From: Caldicellulosiruptor naganoensis
GTDB lineage: Bacteria > Bacillota > Thermoanaerobacteria > Caldicellulosiruptorales > Caldicellulosiruptoraceae
Assembly (NCBI RefSeq): GCF_026914285.1
Contig: NZ_CP113864.1
Location: forward strand, 471,501 to 535,500
Length of the DNA stretch: 64,000 bases
Direction: 5' to 3'
Numbering within the stretch: position 1 is the first letter of the stretch; every line of letters begins with the position of its first letter. Below, one piece after another: positions 29,109 to 39,212 of this stretch. The translations under genes and the position numbers were made by a program. The notes beneath the pieces are model-generated. The model did no database searches and had not been told where the DNA came from. It worked only from the letters and a program-made list of their open reading frames with translations.

Positions 29109-29364
29109 TCTATCTCAGACCTCAAATCATTTTTTGTGTAATTAAATTATAGAGTATTTTTTCTAAAAAATCAGCAGCTAAAAATAAAGAATAACTGTTT
29201 TCAAAGGTCTATTCTACGAAATTTACAAATATCCTGTTTTAAAATCAGCAATGTACACAACAATATTTTTACAAATACAGTTGCTGAATTTTATGATTTT
29301 ATGTTAAAAATGTGACAATTCAATAAAAAGTCAAGAAGGAAAATAAAAAATTTTGGCGAAATAT

Positions 29365-29394
29365 TATAATTAGTTTATTTAATAAACAAACTAA
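29365..29394 (+). promoter_or_regulatory. XylR-type operator overlapping a -10 box
   Basis: A 25-bp near-perfect palindrome (29370-29394) with half-sites TTAGTTTATT and AACAAACTAA. These match the published Bacillus-type XylR operator at nearly all conserved positions. A TATAAT (29365-29370) abuts it, so bound repressor would cover the transcription start. The -35 box is poor. A XylR-like repressor gene lies in the same operon. Confidence 0.8.
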
Positions 29395-29409
29395 AAAGAA
29401 GTGATTGGT

Positions 29410-30723
29410 GTGAAGAGTTTTAAAAAGTGGGTTGCTTTGTTTTTAGTATTTGCTTTTGCTTTGAGTGTTTGTCTTGCATCGCTTAACGCGCAAAAGGCAT
29501 ATAGTAGTGCTACATCAAGTGGTACAAAGAAGATTGTGTTCTGGCACATCCAGACAAATGAAGATGCAAAGAAGGTTATTCAAAGGTCGGTTGACCGATT
29601 TATGGCAGCAAATCGTGGAGTAAAAGTAGAAGTTGTTCCACTCCAAAATGATGCTTTCAAAACAAAACTCAAAATTGCGATGGGTGCAAACCAAGCTCCG
29701 GATGTTTTCCCAACATGGGGCGGTGGACAGTTCTATGAATATATCAAAAGTGGAAAAGTAAAAGATATAACTGCTTACATGAATGAGAAGAACTACAAAA
29801 ACAGGTTCTTAGATGGTGCTATTAGTATGGTAACATTTGATAATAAGATTTGGGCTGTTCCAGTTGAGAATGTAGCGATAGCTATAATTCTTTACAACAA
29901 AGAGATATTCAAAAAGTATAATCTCAAAGTTCCTTCCACTTATGATGAACTCTTAAACATTGTTAAGACATTGAAAGCAAAAGGAATAGCACCGTTTGCA
30001 TTAGCAAATAAGACAAAATGGCCAGGTTCGATGTTTTACATGTATCTTGTCGACAGGTTAGGTGGTCCTTCAGTTTTTGAAAGAGCAGCTAACAGAAAAG
30101 GTGGAAGCTTTGAAGATCCTGTATTTATTAAAGCAGGAGAAATGTTACAAGAGCTTGTGAGGTTGGGAGCATTTGCAAAGGGATATAACGGACTTGACTA
30201 CGACACAGGACAATCAAGAATGCTTTTATATGCAGGCAAGGCTGCTATGGAACTCATGGGCTCATGGGAGATTTCTGTTATAAAGAGTGAAAATAAGAAG
30301 TTTTATGATAACAATTTAGATTTCTTCCCATTCCCGGCAATAAAAGGTGGTAAAGGTGATCCAAACAATGTTGTTGGTACATTGGGTGATAACTTCTATG
30401 CTATTTCAAGTAGGTGTAAATATCCAAAAGAAGCATTCAAGATGATTCAATACTTGATTGATGACCAAGCTGTAAAGGAAAGAATTCAACTTGGAAGAAT
30501 TCCTCCTGTAAAAGGTGTTAAGTTAAATGATTCGAAACTTCAAAAATTAAGCAGCATAATAAGCAAGGCAAAACACGTACAACTATGGTATGACCAATAT
30601 CTGCCACCACAATTAGCAGAAGTCCATAAGGATACATGTCAGGCACTCTTTGGACTTACAATGACACCGAAGGCTGCAGTTCAAAAAATGGAAAAAACAG
30701 CAAAAGCAGTATTTGGAAAATAA
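29410..30723 (+). CDS. Xylo-oligosaccharide-type sugar-binding protein
   Basis: About 437 residues, family 1 solute-binding protein. The GTG at 29410 is preferred to the GTG at 29401, because AAGAAGTGAT just before it matches the 16S tail. The N-terminus is a signal sequence (FKKWVALFLVFAFALSV). Its cysteine is followed by LASLNAQKAYSS and has Val before it, which is not a good lipobox. The core has FWHIQTNEDAKKVIQ and YNKEIFKKYNLKVPSTYDEL, as in CUT1 binding proteins. It is first in the XylR-controlled operon, followed by a strong hairpin and two permeases. The substrate is inferred to be xylose oligomers from the repressor and xylanase. Confidence 0.88.
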   Translation: MKSFKKWVALFLVFAFALSVCLASLNAQKAYSSATSSGTKKIVFWHIQTNEDAKKVIQRSVDRFMAANRGVKVEVVPLQNDAFKTKLKIAMGANQAPDVFPTWGGGQFYEYIKSGKVKDITAYMNEKNYKNRFLDGAISMVTFDNKIWAVPVENVAIAIILYNKEIFKKYNLKVPSTYDELLNIVKTLKAKGIAPFALANKTKWPGSMFYMYLVDRLGGPSVFERAANRKGGSFEDPVFIKAGEMLQELVRLGAFAKGYNGLDYDTGQSRMLLYAGKAAMELMGSWEISVIKSENKKFYDNNLDFFPFPAIKGGKGDPNNVVGTLGDNFYAISSRCKYPKEAFKMIQYLIDDQAVKERIQLGRIPPVKGVKLNDSKLQKLSSIISKAKHVQLWYDQYLPPQLAEVHKDTCQALFGLTMTPKAAVQKMEKTAKAVFGK

Positions 30724-30741
30724 GAAATAAATAGAGTGTGT

Positions 30742-30778
30742 AACATTGGTTCCCTGTGGTGGGCAGGGAACCAATGTT
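30742..30778 (+). terminator. Hairpin between binding protein and permease
   Basis: Perfect 15-bp stem (30742-30756 with 30764-30778), 7-base loop, followed by only a short T-tract. This placement is common after binding-protein genes, where it protects that message and reduces read-through into the permeases. Confidence 0.65.
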
Positions 30779-30817
30779 GTTTAATAAAAACTCTTGTTCA
30801 GAAAGTAAAGGGCAGAA

Positions 30818-31729
30818 ATGTTGAGGAGGTTTCTGCGGATAAACAAAACAAAAGACTCCGGTGTTTCAGAAAGGTTTGGCATTGTTCTATTTTTGCTTCC
30901 CACAATAATTCTCATTGGCGTGTATATAATCTACCCTATTATAATGTCTTTTTGGCTAAGTTTATATGAATGGGATGGAATTTCACCAACCAAGCAGTTT
31001 GTAAAGTTTAAAAACTGGGTGGATCTGCTTAATGACAGTGTCTTTTGGCATTCATTGACTAACAATATAAAAATAATAATACTTTCACTTTTGATTCAGA
31101 TTCCACTTGCTATTTTAATCGCGGTTATAATAGACAGAGGGGGCAAAAGATTTGATATCTTCAAATCTCTCTTTTACTTACCTATGCTGATGTCCTCAGT
31201 CGCAATAGGTGTCCTTTTTAAATATGTTTATGACCCTCAATTTGGTTTAATTTCTGCAATTTTAAATTTACTTCACTTAGAGAATTTAGCCAAAGATTGG
31301 CTTGGAGACCCTTCAATAGCGCTATACTCTGTAATTGCTGTTATATGCTGGCAGTACATTCCATTTTACATGATATTCTTTATAGCTGCTATATCAAATA
31401 TTCCTCAAGAGCTTTATGAAGCAGCTAAAATAGATGGTGCAACGCAAACTCAATATTTTTGGAAAATTGAAATACCTCTCCTGCTGCCCTCTATAAAAAC
31501 AGCATGTATACTCTCATTAATTGGGTCTTTGAAGTATTTTGATTTGATATACGTTATGACAGAAGGTGGACCAGCTGGAGCAACTGAGCTTATGGCAACA
31601 TACATGTACAAAAGCGCCTTTGCCTCATTTAAAATGGGCTATGGCAGTACAATAGCTTCGGCAATGTTCATCATTATAACGACTGCAGGAATTATTGCAT
31701 ACTTTGCAACAAGACAAAAAGAAGCTTGA
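30818..31729 (+). CDS. CUT1 ABC sugar permease (first subunit)
   Basis: 303 residues with six membrane helices and an EAA loop reading EAAKIDGATQTQYFWKI before LLPSIKT. It is homologous to UgpA/MsmF-type permeases. The ATG at 30818 follows AAAGGG; a richer purine tract lies just inside the gene but has no normal start codon after it. It shares an operon with the upstream binding protein and the downstream second permease. No ATPase gene is nearby, so a shared ATPase is likely. Confidence 0.9.
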   Translation: MLRRFLRINKTKDSGVSERFGIVLFLLPTIILIGVYIIYPIIMSFWLSLYEWDGISPTKQFVKFKNWVDLLNDSVFWHSLTNNIKIIILSLLIQIPLAILIAVIIDRGGKRFDIFKSLFYLPMLMSSVAIGVLFKYVYDPQFGLISAILNLLHLENLAKDWLGDPSIALYSVIAVICWQYIPFYMIFFIAAISNIPQELYEAAKIDGATQTQYFWKIEIPLLLPSIKTACILSLIGSLKYFDLIYVMTEGGPAGATELMATYMYKSAFASFKMGYGSTIASAMFIIITTAGIIAYFATRQKEA

Positions 31730-31776
31730 CTATAAAAGACCCTTAACTGCTCAAAAAAGTTGAGGTGAAAAGAGAA

Positions 31777-32604
31777 ATGGGAATGAGAAAGGAAGTTAAA
31801 AAGTGGTTTATAGCTTTCTTAATTGTATGGGTTCTGATTGCTGACTTGCCATTTTTATTTATGGCTTTTACATCTTTCAAAACTCAAATGGATTTGCTAA
31901 CAGGAGCGGTTTGGGAATTACCTAAGCAACCAACGTTTAGTAACTACTTGACAGTCTTCAAAGGCAACTTTATTTCATATTTCAAAAATAGTATCATCGC
32001 TGTTTCGCTATCTGTGGTTCTTATTTTGCTCATTTCATCAATGTCTGCATACGTGTTTGCAAGGGCTAAATTTAAGCTAAACAGTGCATTGTATTCTCTT
32101 ATTATAGCAGGAATGGCAATTCCTATCCATGTAACTTTGATTCCTATTTATCTTTTGACAAAGAGAATAGGAGTTTATGATAACATATTCGGTTTGATTG
32201 GGCCGTATGTAGCTTTAAGTCTTCCTATGTCAGTGTTTATCTTAACAGAGTTTATGAGAGAGATTCCTGTTGAGCTTGAAAAAGCAGCTAAAATTGATGG
32301 ATGCAGCTTTTTTAGAATTTACTCTGATATAATCCTTCCACTTTCAAAGCCTGCACTCATTACTGTTGCAATCTACAATGGTACTTACTTGTGGAATGAA
32401 TTTATATTTGCTCTTGTGCTAACAAGCAGTCCTTCAAAGAGAACTTTACCTTTGGGGATTTGGGATTTCCAAGGTCAATATGGTTCAGACATTCCCGCTA
32501 TAATGGCGTTTTTAACTTTGTCACTACTGCCGATGCTAATAGCTTATATCTTAGGCCAAGACAAGATTATAAAAGGCATGATGGCAGGTGCTGTAAAAGG
32601 TTAA
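31777..32604 (+). CDS. CUT1 ABC sugar permease (second subunit)
   Basis: 275 residues, six membrane helices, EAA loop EKAAKIDGCSFFRIYSDI, C-terminal KGMMAGAVKG, as in UgpE/MsmG-type permeases. The ATG at 31777 is nine bases after GAGGTG; the in-frame GTG at 31765 is part of that site. It pairs with the preceding permease, 47 bp upstream. Confidence 0.9.
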   Translation: MGMRKEVKKWFIAFLIVWVLIADLPFLFMAFTSFKTQMDLLTGAVWELPKQPTFSNYLTVFKGNFISYFKNSIIAVSLSVVLILLISSMSAYVFARAKFKLNSALYSLIIAGMAIPIHVTLIPIYLLTKRIGVYDNIFGLIGPYVALSLPMSVFILTEFMREIPVELEKAAKIDGCSFFRIYSDIILPLSKPALITVAIYNGTYLWNEFIFALVLTSSPSKRTLPLGIWDFQGQYGSDIPAIMAFLTLSLLPMLIAYILGQDKIIKGMMAGAVKG

Positions 32605-32689
32605 AATGTTTTAATGAAGAATATTTCATGAACAAAAAGTTTTGAGTTATAATAATTTCCAAACACATTTTAAAAAAGGACATGAAGAG

Positions 32690-33889
32690 ATGGGCAATCA
32701 TACATTACTGAAACAGATTAATAAACTGTTAGTTTTAAAAACTATACTGGATAACAAGACAATCTCAAGAGCAAAGATTTCGAGACTTGTAGATTTAAAT
32801 AAAGCCACTGTTTCAAATTTGACAGACGAACTTATAAGAGAAGGGTTTGTTATAGAAAAAGGTTATGGTCATTCAAAAGGTGGAAGAAGGCCAGTTTTAC
32901 TTGAGGTAAATAAAAATGTTGGGCTCATAATTGGGATTGACCTTGGAGTAAACTATATTCACTTGGTTTTAACAAACTTTATTGGCGAGATAGTTTGGGA
33001 AAAGAGCGCAAATATTAGACTTGGGGAAACTCAAGAGAGAATCTTAGAAATTCTTTTTGAATTAATTAGCGACGCCATAAAAGTGGCTCCGCAGACACAA
33101 AAAGGAATTTTGGGAATAGGCATAGGAGTCCCGGGTATTGTTGAAAAAACCTCAGGCACAGTCCTTATTGCTCCTAATCTCCGTTGGAAAGATGTGCCTT
33201 TGAAAACAATGGTTGAAGAAAAATTTAATCTACCAGTTTACATTGATAATGAAGCAAACGCAGGTGCTTTGGGTGAAAAGTGGTTTGGCGACTGGGGCGA
33301 TGTTTCTCACCTTGTATATGTGAGTGTTGGCATAGGAATTGGTGCTGGCATTGTCATTGGCGATGAGATTTACAGAGGTGCAAAAGGATTTGCAGGAGAG
33401 GTTGGGCACACAACTATTGATTTTAATGATGACGTATGTAGTTGTGGCAATGTGGGCTGCTTAGAGAATTTTGCTTCAGAAAGGGCACTTTTGAGTCTTA
33501 TTCAAAAAATTGTTGAAAGCGGCTGGGAAGATGAGTATATAAACAAAAAGAATGTTGATAAATTGGATGCAAGTTACATAATAGATTCTGCAAAACTGGG
33601 AAGCAAGGTTGCATTGCACGCTATAAAAGATATTGCTAACAAGCTTGGAATAGGTATTGCAAATTTGGTCAATATATTTAACCCAGATATAGTTATAATA
33701 GGTAATAAAGCTTCGTTTATGGGTGACTTGTTTTTAGAAGAACTGAGGAGAATTGTCTTCAAAAGGTCATTTATTACACAATACCATCGTGTGAGGGTTG
33801 AAGTTTCAAGGCTAAAAGACAGAGCTTGCGTTTTAGGTTGTGTTGCAATGGTGATTTCTGATATGCTTGCATTTCCTGATTATGTTTAA
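32690..33889 (+). CDS. xylR: XylR-like ROK-family repressor
   Basis: 399 residues. An N-terminal HTH ([25 protein letters not shown]) is followed by a ROK kinase-like sugar-binding domain with the phosphate motif [11 protein letters not shown] and the zinc motif GHTTIDF...[10 protein letters not shown]. In Firmicutes such proteins repress xylose/xylan genes and release DNA on binding xylose. The ATG at 32690 has AAGGA nine bases before it. A matching operator (29370-29394) lies before the first gene of the same operon, so the repressor controls itself, the transporter and the xylanase that follows. The sugar specificity is inferred. Confidence 0.88.
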   Translation: MGNHTLLKQINKLLVLKTILDNKTISRAKISRLVDLNKATVSNLTDELIREGFVIEKGYGHSKGGRRPVLLEVNKNVGLIIGIDLGVNYIHLVLTNFIGEIVWEKSANIRLGETQERILEILFELISDAIKVAPQTQKGILGIGIGVPGIVEKTSGTVLIAPNLRWKDVPLKTMVEEKFNLPVYIDNEANAGALGEKWFGDWGDVSHLVYVSVGIGIGAGIVIGDEIYRGAKGFAGEVGHTTIDFNDDVCSCGNVGCLENFASERALLSLIQKIVESGWEDEYINKKNVDKLDASYIIDSAKLGSKVALHAIKDIANKLGIGIANLVNIFNPDIVIIGNKASFMGDLFLEELRRIVFKRSFITQYHRVRVEVSRLKDRACVLGCVAMVISDMLAFPDYV

Positions 33890-33915
33890 AAGCAAGTTTT
33901 AGAAGGTGTGTTTAT

Positions 33916-35976
33916 ATGATGATGAAAAGGCTAAAAAGCAGGAAGTTGGGTTTTGTTCTTGCTTTATTGTTTTTAATAAACAGTATGATGTCGTTAAAAT
34001 TTGTAGCTTATTCATCTGCAGAACAGACAAGTTCAAAAAAGAAATACATTGAATACAATTTTGAAAACAAAAGTGTCTCTCCATTAGTGAAACATCCATC
34101 TAATGTAACCTTAAAGGTTACAAATTCTACTTATGCAGAAGGATTGTATTCAGTACTGGTAGCAGGGAGAAAAAATGTAAGAGATGGAGTTGTAGTTGAT
34201 ATTACAAAACTTTTAGACTTCTCAAGAGAGTATGAAATTTCTTTTTATGCAATGCAAGCTACAAAAAAGCTTCAAAGAATTTCTGCAATCTTAGAGATTT
34301 TAGATTCAAGTGGTAAAAACCAACTTATTGTTGCTGAAAAGGTGTTATTGCCAAACATATGGACAAGGGTAAGTGGAAAAATCCAGGCCTATAATTACAA
34401 GAAGGCTAAGAAAATTAATTTGATTGTAAATATGCCAACAAGCAAAAGCGATTCTTTTTACATTGACCTGCTTGCAATAAAGGATTTAGAAAACGCTTAT
34501 GTTCTCAAACAGGAGAATTTTGAGAACAAAAATACTGGCGGCTTTTTGCCCGAAGATAAAAACTGCAAGATAGCACTCACAAAAGACAAAGCTTACAGCA
34601 GCACTTACAGCCTAAAGGTTCAGCCATCTCAAAAGAGCAAGAATGGGAAGGTTTTCTTTCCAATAAAAGGATTGCTCCAGAAAAGTAGAACATATGATTT
34701 TTCAGTGCTTGTTTACCAAGACAGTTCAAAACCTGTTAGTTTCTTAGCAGGAATAAAAATAAACGATGGAAAGTCGACAAAAGAGATTGTTTTGACAAAA
34801 CAGAACGTCACACCTAAAAAGTGGACAGAGCTAGTTGCAACTCTTGATCTTGATACCAAGTTTTCTGCAAAGGATGTTAGCTTTTTTGTAAAGCCGGCAG
34901 TTGCGATACCTTATTATATAGACCTTTACTCCATCGCAGATGAAAATTGGGGGCAGCCTATACCAGATTATAATCTACCCTCACTTTGTGAAAAGTACAA
35001 AAACTATTTCAAGATTGGAGTTGCTGTGCCGTATAGGGCTTTGACAAATCCAGTTGATGTAGAAGTGATAAAAAGACATTTTAACAGCATAACACCAGAA
35101 AATGAGATGAAACCAGAAAGCCTTCAACCTTATGAAGGTGGTTTTGATTTCAACATTGCAGACGAATATATAGATTTTTGCAAGAAGAATAATATCTCAT
35201 TACGGGGGCACACTCTTGTTTGGCATCAGCAAACTCCAAGCTGGTTTTTTACAAATCCTGAAACAGGTGAAAAACTGACAAATAGTGAAAAAGACAAAAA
35301 GATACTTTTAGACAGGTTAAAAAAGCATATCCAGACAGTTGTTGGAAGGTATAAAGGAAAGGTGTATGCATGGGATGTTGTAAATGAGGCAATTGATGAG
35401 AATCAGCCGGATGGATATAGAAGAAGCGACTGGTACAATATCTTAGGGCCAGAGTACATTGAAAAGGCATTTATCTGGGCACATGAAGCAGATCCAAATG
35501 CAAAACTTTTCTACAATGATTACAGCACTGAAGATCCATATAAAAGAGAGTTTATATACAAACTTATTAAAAATCTAAAAGCAAAAGGTGTACCAATTCA
35601 TGGAGTAGGGCTTCAGTGTCATATTTCACTTGACTGGCCGGATGTAAGTGAAATTGAGGAGACCATAAAGCTTTTTAGCAAGATTCCGGGGCTTGAGATA
35701 CATTTTACAGAAATTGATATAAGTATTGCAAAGCACATGACAGAAGATGATGATGCATATACCCGTTACCTTCTAATTGAACAGGCCAAAAAATTAAAAG
35801 CAATTTTTGATGTTTTAAAGAAGTACAAAAATGTAGTTACAAGTGTTACCTTCTGGGGGTTAAAAGATGATTATTCATGGCTAAAAGGCGATTTGCCACT
35901 TTTATTTGACAAAGACTATCAGCCGAAGTTTGCGTTCTGGAGCTTGATTGACCCCTCAGTTGTGCCAGAAGAGTAA
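33916..35976 (+). CDS. Secreted GH10 endo-xylanase with two CBM22 modules
   Basis: 686 residues. The order is signal sequence (to about residue 35), two CBM22 modules (~45-195 and ~200-345), then a complete GH10 barrel (~355-680). The acid/base is Glu491 in WDVVNEAID and the nucleophile Glu599 in [22 protein letters not shown] is the other family hallmark. CBM22 modules bind xylan and often stabilise thermophilic enzymes. There is no SLH or CBM9 tail, so it is probably released. The ATG at 33916 is seven bases after AAGGTG. As last gene of the XylR operon it provides the oligomers that the transporter imports. Confidence 0.96.
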   Translation: MMMKRLKSRKLGFVLALLFLINSMMSLKFVAYSSAEQTSSKKKYIEYNFENKSVSPLVKHPSNVTLKVTNSTYAEGLYSVLVAGRKNVRDGVVVDITKLLDFSREYEISFYAMQATKKLQRISAILEILDSSGKNQLIVAEKVLLPNIWTRVSGKIQAYNYKKAKKINLIVNMPTSKSDSFYIDLLAIKDLENAYVLKQENFENKNTGGFLPEDKNCKIALTKDKAYSSTYSLKVQPSQKSKNGKVFFPIKGLLQKSRTYDFSVLVYQDSSKPVSFLAGIKINDGKSTKEIVLTKQNVTPKKWTELVATLDLDTKFSAKDVSFFVKPAVAIPYYIDLYSIADENWGQPIPDYNLPSLCEKYKNYFKIGVAVPYRALTNPVDVEVIKRHFNSITPENEMKPESLQPYEGGFDFNIADEYIDFCKKNNISLRGHTLVWHQQTPSWFFTNPETGEKLTNSEKDKKILLDRLKKHIQTVVGRYKGKVYAWDVVNEAIDENQPDGYRRSDWYNILGPEYIEKAFIWAHEADPNAKLFYNDYSTEDPYKREFIYKLIKNLKAKGVPIHGVGLQCHISLDWPDVSEIEETIKLFSKIPGLEIHFTEIDISIAKHMTEDDDAYTRYLLIEQAKKLKAIFDVLKKYKNVVTSVTFWGLKDDYSWLKGDLPLLFDKDYQPKFAFWSLIDPSVVPEE

Positions 35977-35987
35977 AAAGCTAATTA

Positions 35988-36016
35988 TTGACTAAAATTT
36001 CAAAACTTCATATAAT
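35988..36016 (+). promoter_or_regulatory. Promoter upstream of the fluoride riboswitch
   Basis: TTGACT (35988-35993), 17 bp, TATAAT (36011-36016). The predicted start is about 20 bases before the riboswitch, just after the xylanase stop. Confidence 0.8.
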
Positions 36017-36042
36017 AAAGATTGAGAGAAAAAGTGAATATA

Positions 36043-36110
36043 GAGGCGATGGAGTTCGCCTTAAATTGCCATAAAGAAGTTCAAATACCTTGTGGCTGAT
36101 AACTCCTGTC
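36043..36110 (+). promoter_or_regulatory. Fluoride riboswitch (crcB motif)
   Basis: The RNA begins GGCGATGGAGTTCGCC (P2-type stem with the ATGGAG loop), then TAAATTGCC. After a ~23-base hairpin loop it closes with GGCTGATAACTCCTGTC. This is the order and wording of the crcB/fluoride aptamer. GGAGTT (36051-36056) can pair with AACTCC (36101-36106), the long-range contact of that aptamer. AACTCC also starts the terminator stem, so fluoride binding should prevent termination and turn the downstream gene on. Confidence 0.88.
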
Positions 36111-36137
36111 CGTATAAGATGCGGGCAGGAGTTTTTT
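36101..36137 (+). terminator. Expression-platform terminator of the fluoride riboswitch
   Basis: AACTCCTGTCC pairs with GGGCAGGAGTT (one T:G), loop of ~10 bases, six T. Its left arm is shared with the aptamer, as expected of a switch. Confidence 0.88.
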
Positions 36138-36187
36138 GCTTTCTTAAAGAGTTTTAAGCCTTTTTAAAGGCTTTGGGGGGATGGATC

Positions 36188-36817
36188 TTGGATATTGTGT
36201 ATTTTGAAATGATAGAAAACTTCAAAGAAGATAAGTGTATAATTTGCTATTTAAAAAACAAGGCAATGAACAAATTCTTTGACGATTTTCTGTACGAATC
36301 TGTAAATGACTATAGTCTGCGCGACAGAATCAGAAAAGGGGGGATATGTCCAGAGCATGCAAGAAAGTTAGAGTCGTTAGGTGATGTGCTTGCCCATGCC
36401 ATTATATATTCAGACTTGCTAAGTAATTTTAAAAACAACCACCATATTGAGATATTGCCTCGAAAAAAGAAAGCTAAAGAACAAAATATGTGTGTCTTTT
36501 GTGAAAAGGAAAATGGCTTTGAAGATAACTACACAAGAGCGTTTTCCTACTTTTTTGCTGCCCAGTCTCAATTTAAGTCTGCATTTGCTGAAAGAGGCTT
36601 TATATGTCAAAGGCACTTAAATCAAGTTTTGGAGAAGACAACTTCTATATCTGTTCAAAAGGAACTTTGGTTAGTTATGGGGTCTAAGATAGACAAAATC
36701 TTGCATCATCTTGAAAAGATAAAAGAAAAAAATGACTATCGGAACATTCACATCAACTACACACCTGATGAAATCAGGGCATGGCACATGGCTGTTGAGT
36801 TTGTGGCAGGTACGTAG
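36188..36817 (+). CDS. Cys/His-rich protein under a fluoride riboswitch (DUF6062-like)
   Basis: About 209 residues with a repeated metal-site pattern: CIICY followed later by GICPEHA, then CVFCE followed by GFICQRHL. Each half offers C-x2-C plus C-x2-H, so two zinc (or other metal) sites are likely. This layout is that of the DUF6062 group; no function is known. The start is uncertain: the TTG at 36188 lies eight or so bases after GGGGGG, while the ATG at 36181 is out of frame. It is the only gene between the fluoride switch and gltX, so it should be expressed in response to fluoride. It has no membrane segment, so it is not an exporter of the CrcB or CLC type. Confidence 0.75.
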   Translation: MDIVYFEMIENFKEDKCIICYLKNKAMNKFFDDFLYESVNDYSLRDRIRKGGICPEHARKLESLGDVLAHAIIYSDLLSNFKNNHHIEILPRKKKAKEQNMCVFCEKENGFEDNYTRAFSYFFAAQSQFKSAFAERGFICQRHLNQVLEKTTSISVQKELWLVMGSKIDKILHHLEKIKEKNDYRNIHINYTPDEIRAWHMAVEFVAGT

Positions 36818-36866
36818 TGGATGTTTTCAAATCCTTTCTTGAATATTCACCTCTTTTATTTTTTGA

Positions 36867-36895
36867 TTGACTACAGATTTTTCAAAGTTTATACT
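36867..36895 (+). promoter_or_regulatory. Promoter of the gltX operon
   Basis: TTGACT (36867-36872), 17 bp, TATACT (36890-36895), about 110 bp before gltX. No T-box or other leader motif was seen in the leader. Confidence 0.7.
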
Positions 36896-37007
36896 TTAAA
36901 AAGAGAGATGTTTTGACCATGAAATCAAGGTAAAATAACCTTTCAATAGCTTTTTTAATATAGAGATAAATTCTTTAAATTCCAAGAAGAAAGGACTGAA
37001 GTATACA

Positions 37008-38465
37008 GTGGAAGTAAGAACAAGATTTGCACCAAGCCCAACAGGGCACCTTCACATCGGTGGTGCAAGAACAGCTCTTTTTAACTATCTTTTTGCCAAA
37101 AGATATAGTGGAAAGTTTATATTAAGGATAGAAGACACGGATTTGGAAAGATCGTCTATTGAGTCTGAAAAGGTTATCATCGAAAGCTTAAGATGGCTTG
37201 GGATTGAATGGGACGAAGGAGTTGATGTAGGAGGTCCTTATGGACCATATCGCTCAACAGAGAGAGTAGATATTTACAAAAAGTATGTAGATGTTCTTTT
37301 CGAAAAAGGCTACGCATACTATTGTTATTGCACAGAAGAGGAGCTTGAAGCTCAAAGACAAGAGCTTTTATCAAAAGGGCAGATGCCAAGATATCTTGGT
37401 AAGTGCAGGAATTTAACAGAGGAGCAGAAAAGAAGATTTGAGCAGGAGGGGAGAAAACCAACCGTCAGATTCAAAGTACCAGAGGGTGTTAAGATAGTTG
37501 TCCATGACCTTGTGCGCGGAGATGTTGAGTTTATGTCAGATGACATAGGCGATTTTGTAATTGTCAAGTCTGATGGGATTCCAACATATAACTTTGCAGT
37601 TGTCATAGATGACCACTTAATGAAGATTTCGCATGTTATAAGGGGTGAAGAACATCTTTCAAACACTCCGCGACAGATTCTAATTTACAATGCACTTGGT
37701 TTTGAACTGCCACAGTTTGCCCATGTGTCTTTGATTTTAGGAAAAGACAGAACGAAGATGTCAAAGCGCCACGGCTCTACTTGGGTTGAGCAGTATAAAG
37801 ATCAAGGGTATTTGAAAGAGGGACTCATAAACTTCTTAGCTTTACTTGGGTGGTCACCACCAGAAGATAGAGAAATATTTGATATGGAATATCTAATTGA
37901 GAATTTCTCATTAGACAGAGTTTCCAAAAACCCTGCGATCTTTGACATTGATAAGCTGAACTATATAAACTCTCAGCACATTAAGCTAAAATCATTGGAT
38001 GAGCTGACTCAGATGTGTATACCATATTTTGTCGAAGCAGGATATATCAAAGAAGATGAAGCAAAGTCTAAGTTTGAATGGCTTAAGAAAATAGTAAAAT
38101 CTGTGTATGAAGGGCTGGATTATCTATCTCAAATAAAAGACAAGGTTGATATCTTCTTTAACAATGAAATCAAAATAGAAGAAGATGAGGCAAAAGAGGT
38201 CTTAAAGTGGGAGCATGTGAAGGATTTAATTAATGTGTTTGAAAATAAGATAAAGCAGATGATTGAATTAACTCCAGAAGCTATTAGGCTACTTTTCAAA
38301 GAAATTCAAAAAGAGACAGGTTACAAGGGCAAAAACCTGTTTATGCCAATAAGAGTTGTTTTGACTGGTAAAACCCATGGCCCTGAGCTGGTGGAGATAA
38401 TAGAGATTGTGGGTAAAGAAAACATACTAAAACGATTGGAATTCTTCAAAACGTGGTATAATTAG
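37008..38465 (+). CDS. gltX: Glutamate--tRNA ligase
   Basis: 485 residues, class I synthetase that charges tRNA with glutamate. The ATP motifs are HLHIGGAR (about 15-22) and KMSKR (about 247-251), with the conserved RFAPSPTG start. The GTG at 37008 gives exactly this conserved N-terminus; AAAGGA lies about 13 bases before it. It leads the gltX-cysE-cysS gene order known from Bacillus, which links glutamyl-tRNA, cysteine synthesis and cysteinyl-tRNA charging. Confidence 0.97.
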   Translation: MEVRTRFAPSPTGHLHIGGARTALFNYLFAKRYSGKFILRIEDTDLERSSIESEKVIIESLRWLGIEWDEGVDVGGPYGPYRSTERVDIYKKYVDVLFEKGYAYYCYCTEEELEAQRQELLSKGQMPRYLGKCRNLTEEQKRRFEQEGRKPTVRFKVPEGVKIVVHDLVRGDVEFMSDDIGDFVIVKSDGIPTYNFAVVIDDHLMKISHVIRGEEHLSNTPRQILIYNALGFELPQFAHVSLILGKDRTKMSKRHGSTWVEQYKDQGYLKEGLINFLALLGWSPPEDREIFDMEYLIENFSLDRVSKNPAIFDIDKLNYINSQHIKLKSLDELTQMCIPYFVEAGYIKEDEAKSKFEWLKKIVKSVYEGLDYLSQIKDKVDIFFNNEIKIEEDEAKEVLKWEHVKDLINVFENKIKQMIELTPEAIRLLFKEIQKETGYKGKNLFMPIRVVLTGKTHGPELVEIIEIVGKENILKRLEFFKTWYN

Positions 38466-38507
38466 AGTAGATTTATTTTTGAGCTTTAGAAGGAGTTATG
38501 AAGAAGT

Positions 38508-39212
38508 ATGTTTAAGTTTATCAGGATGATAAAAGAAGAGATGGATGTTATAATGGAAAAAGACCCTGCTTGCAAAAGCAGGCTTGAGACCCTTCTTTAT
38601 CCAAGTTTTTGGGCAATAATATATCACAGGATTGCTCACTGGTTTTATCAAAGGAGGATGTACTTTATTGCCCGCTGGATTTCTGAAAGGGCACGACACA
38701 AAACAGGAATTGAGATACACCCTGGGGCAAAGATTGGCAGACGTGTATTTATCGACCATGGTATGGGCGTTGTAATCGGTGAGACAGCTGAGATTGGCGA
38801 TGATGTGCTGATTTATCAAGGTGTTACATTAGGTGGAACAGGTAAAGAAAAGGGTAAGCGCCATCCTACAATTGGCAACAATGTCTTAATTGGTGCTGGG
38901 GCAAAGGTGTTGGGTCCTTTTAAAGTTGGAGATAACACAAAAATTGGTGCAAATGCAGTTATTCTTCACGAGGTTGAAGACAACTCAACAGTAGTTGGGG
39001 TACCAGGAAGGGTTGTAAGAAAAGAGAAAAAGGAAAAGCCAACTGTTGAAGAACAGCTTGACCAGATTAGATTTCCTGACCCGCTTGCAATGCAGATTTG
39101 CAGGCTTGAAGCAAGGATAGAAGCCTTAGAGAAAAAACTTGCCGAGTACGAAAGGAGATTAAAAGAGTATGAAGCTTTACAACACTCTGACAATGACAAA
39201 AGAGGAGTTTGA
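38508..39212 (+). CDS. cysE: Serine O-acetyltransferase
   Basis: 234 residues. It makes O-acetylserine from serine and acetyl-CoA, the first step of cysteine synthesis. An N-terminal helical part is followed by a left-handed beta-helix with hexapeptide repeats ([21 protein letters not shown] through VVGVPGRVV) and the catalytic His in [12 protein letters not shown]. The C-terminus carries a coiled-coil extension. The last 44 bases overlap cysS in another frame, so translation of the two is probably coupled. Confidence 0.95.
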   Translation: MFKFIRMIKEEMDVIMEKDPACKSRLETLLYPSFWAIIYHRIAHWFYQRRMYFIARWISERARHKTGIEIHPGAKIGRRVFIDHGMGVVIGETAEIGDDVLIYQGVTLGGTGKEKGKRHPTIGNNVLIGAGAKVLGPFKVGDNTKIGANAVILHEVEDNSTVVGVPGRVVRKEKKEKPTVEEQLDQIRFPDPLAMQICRLEARIEALEKKLAEYERRLKEYEALQHSDNDKRGV

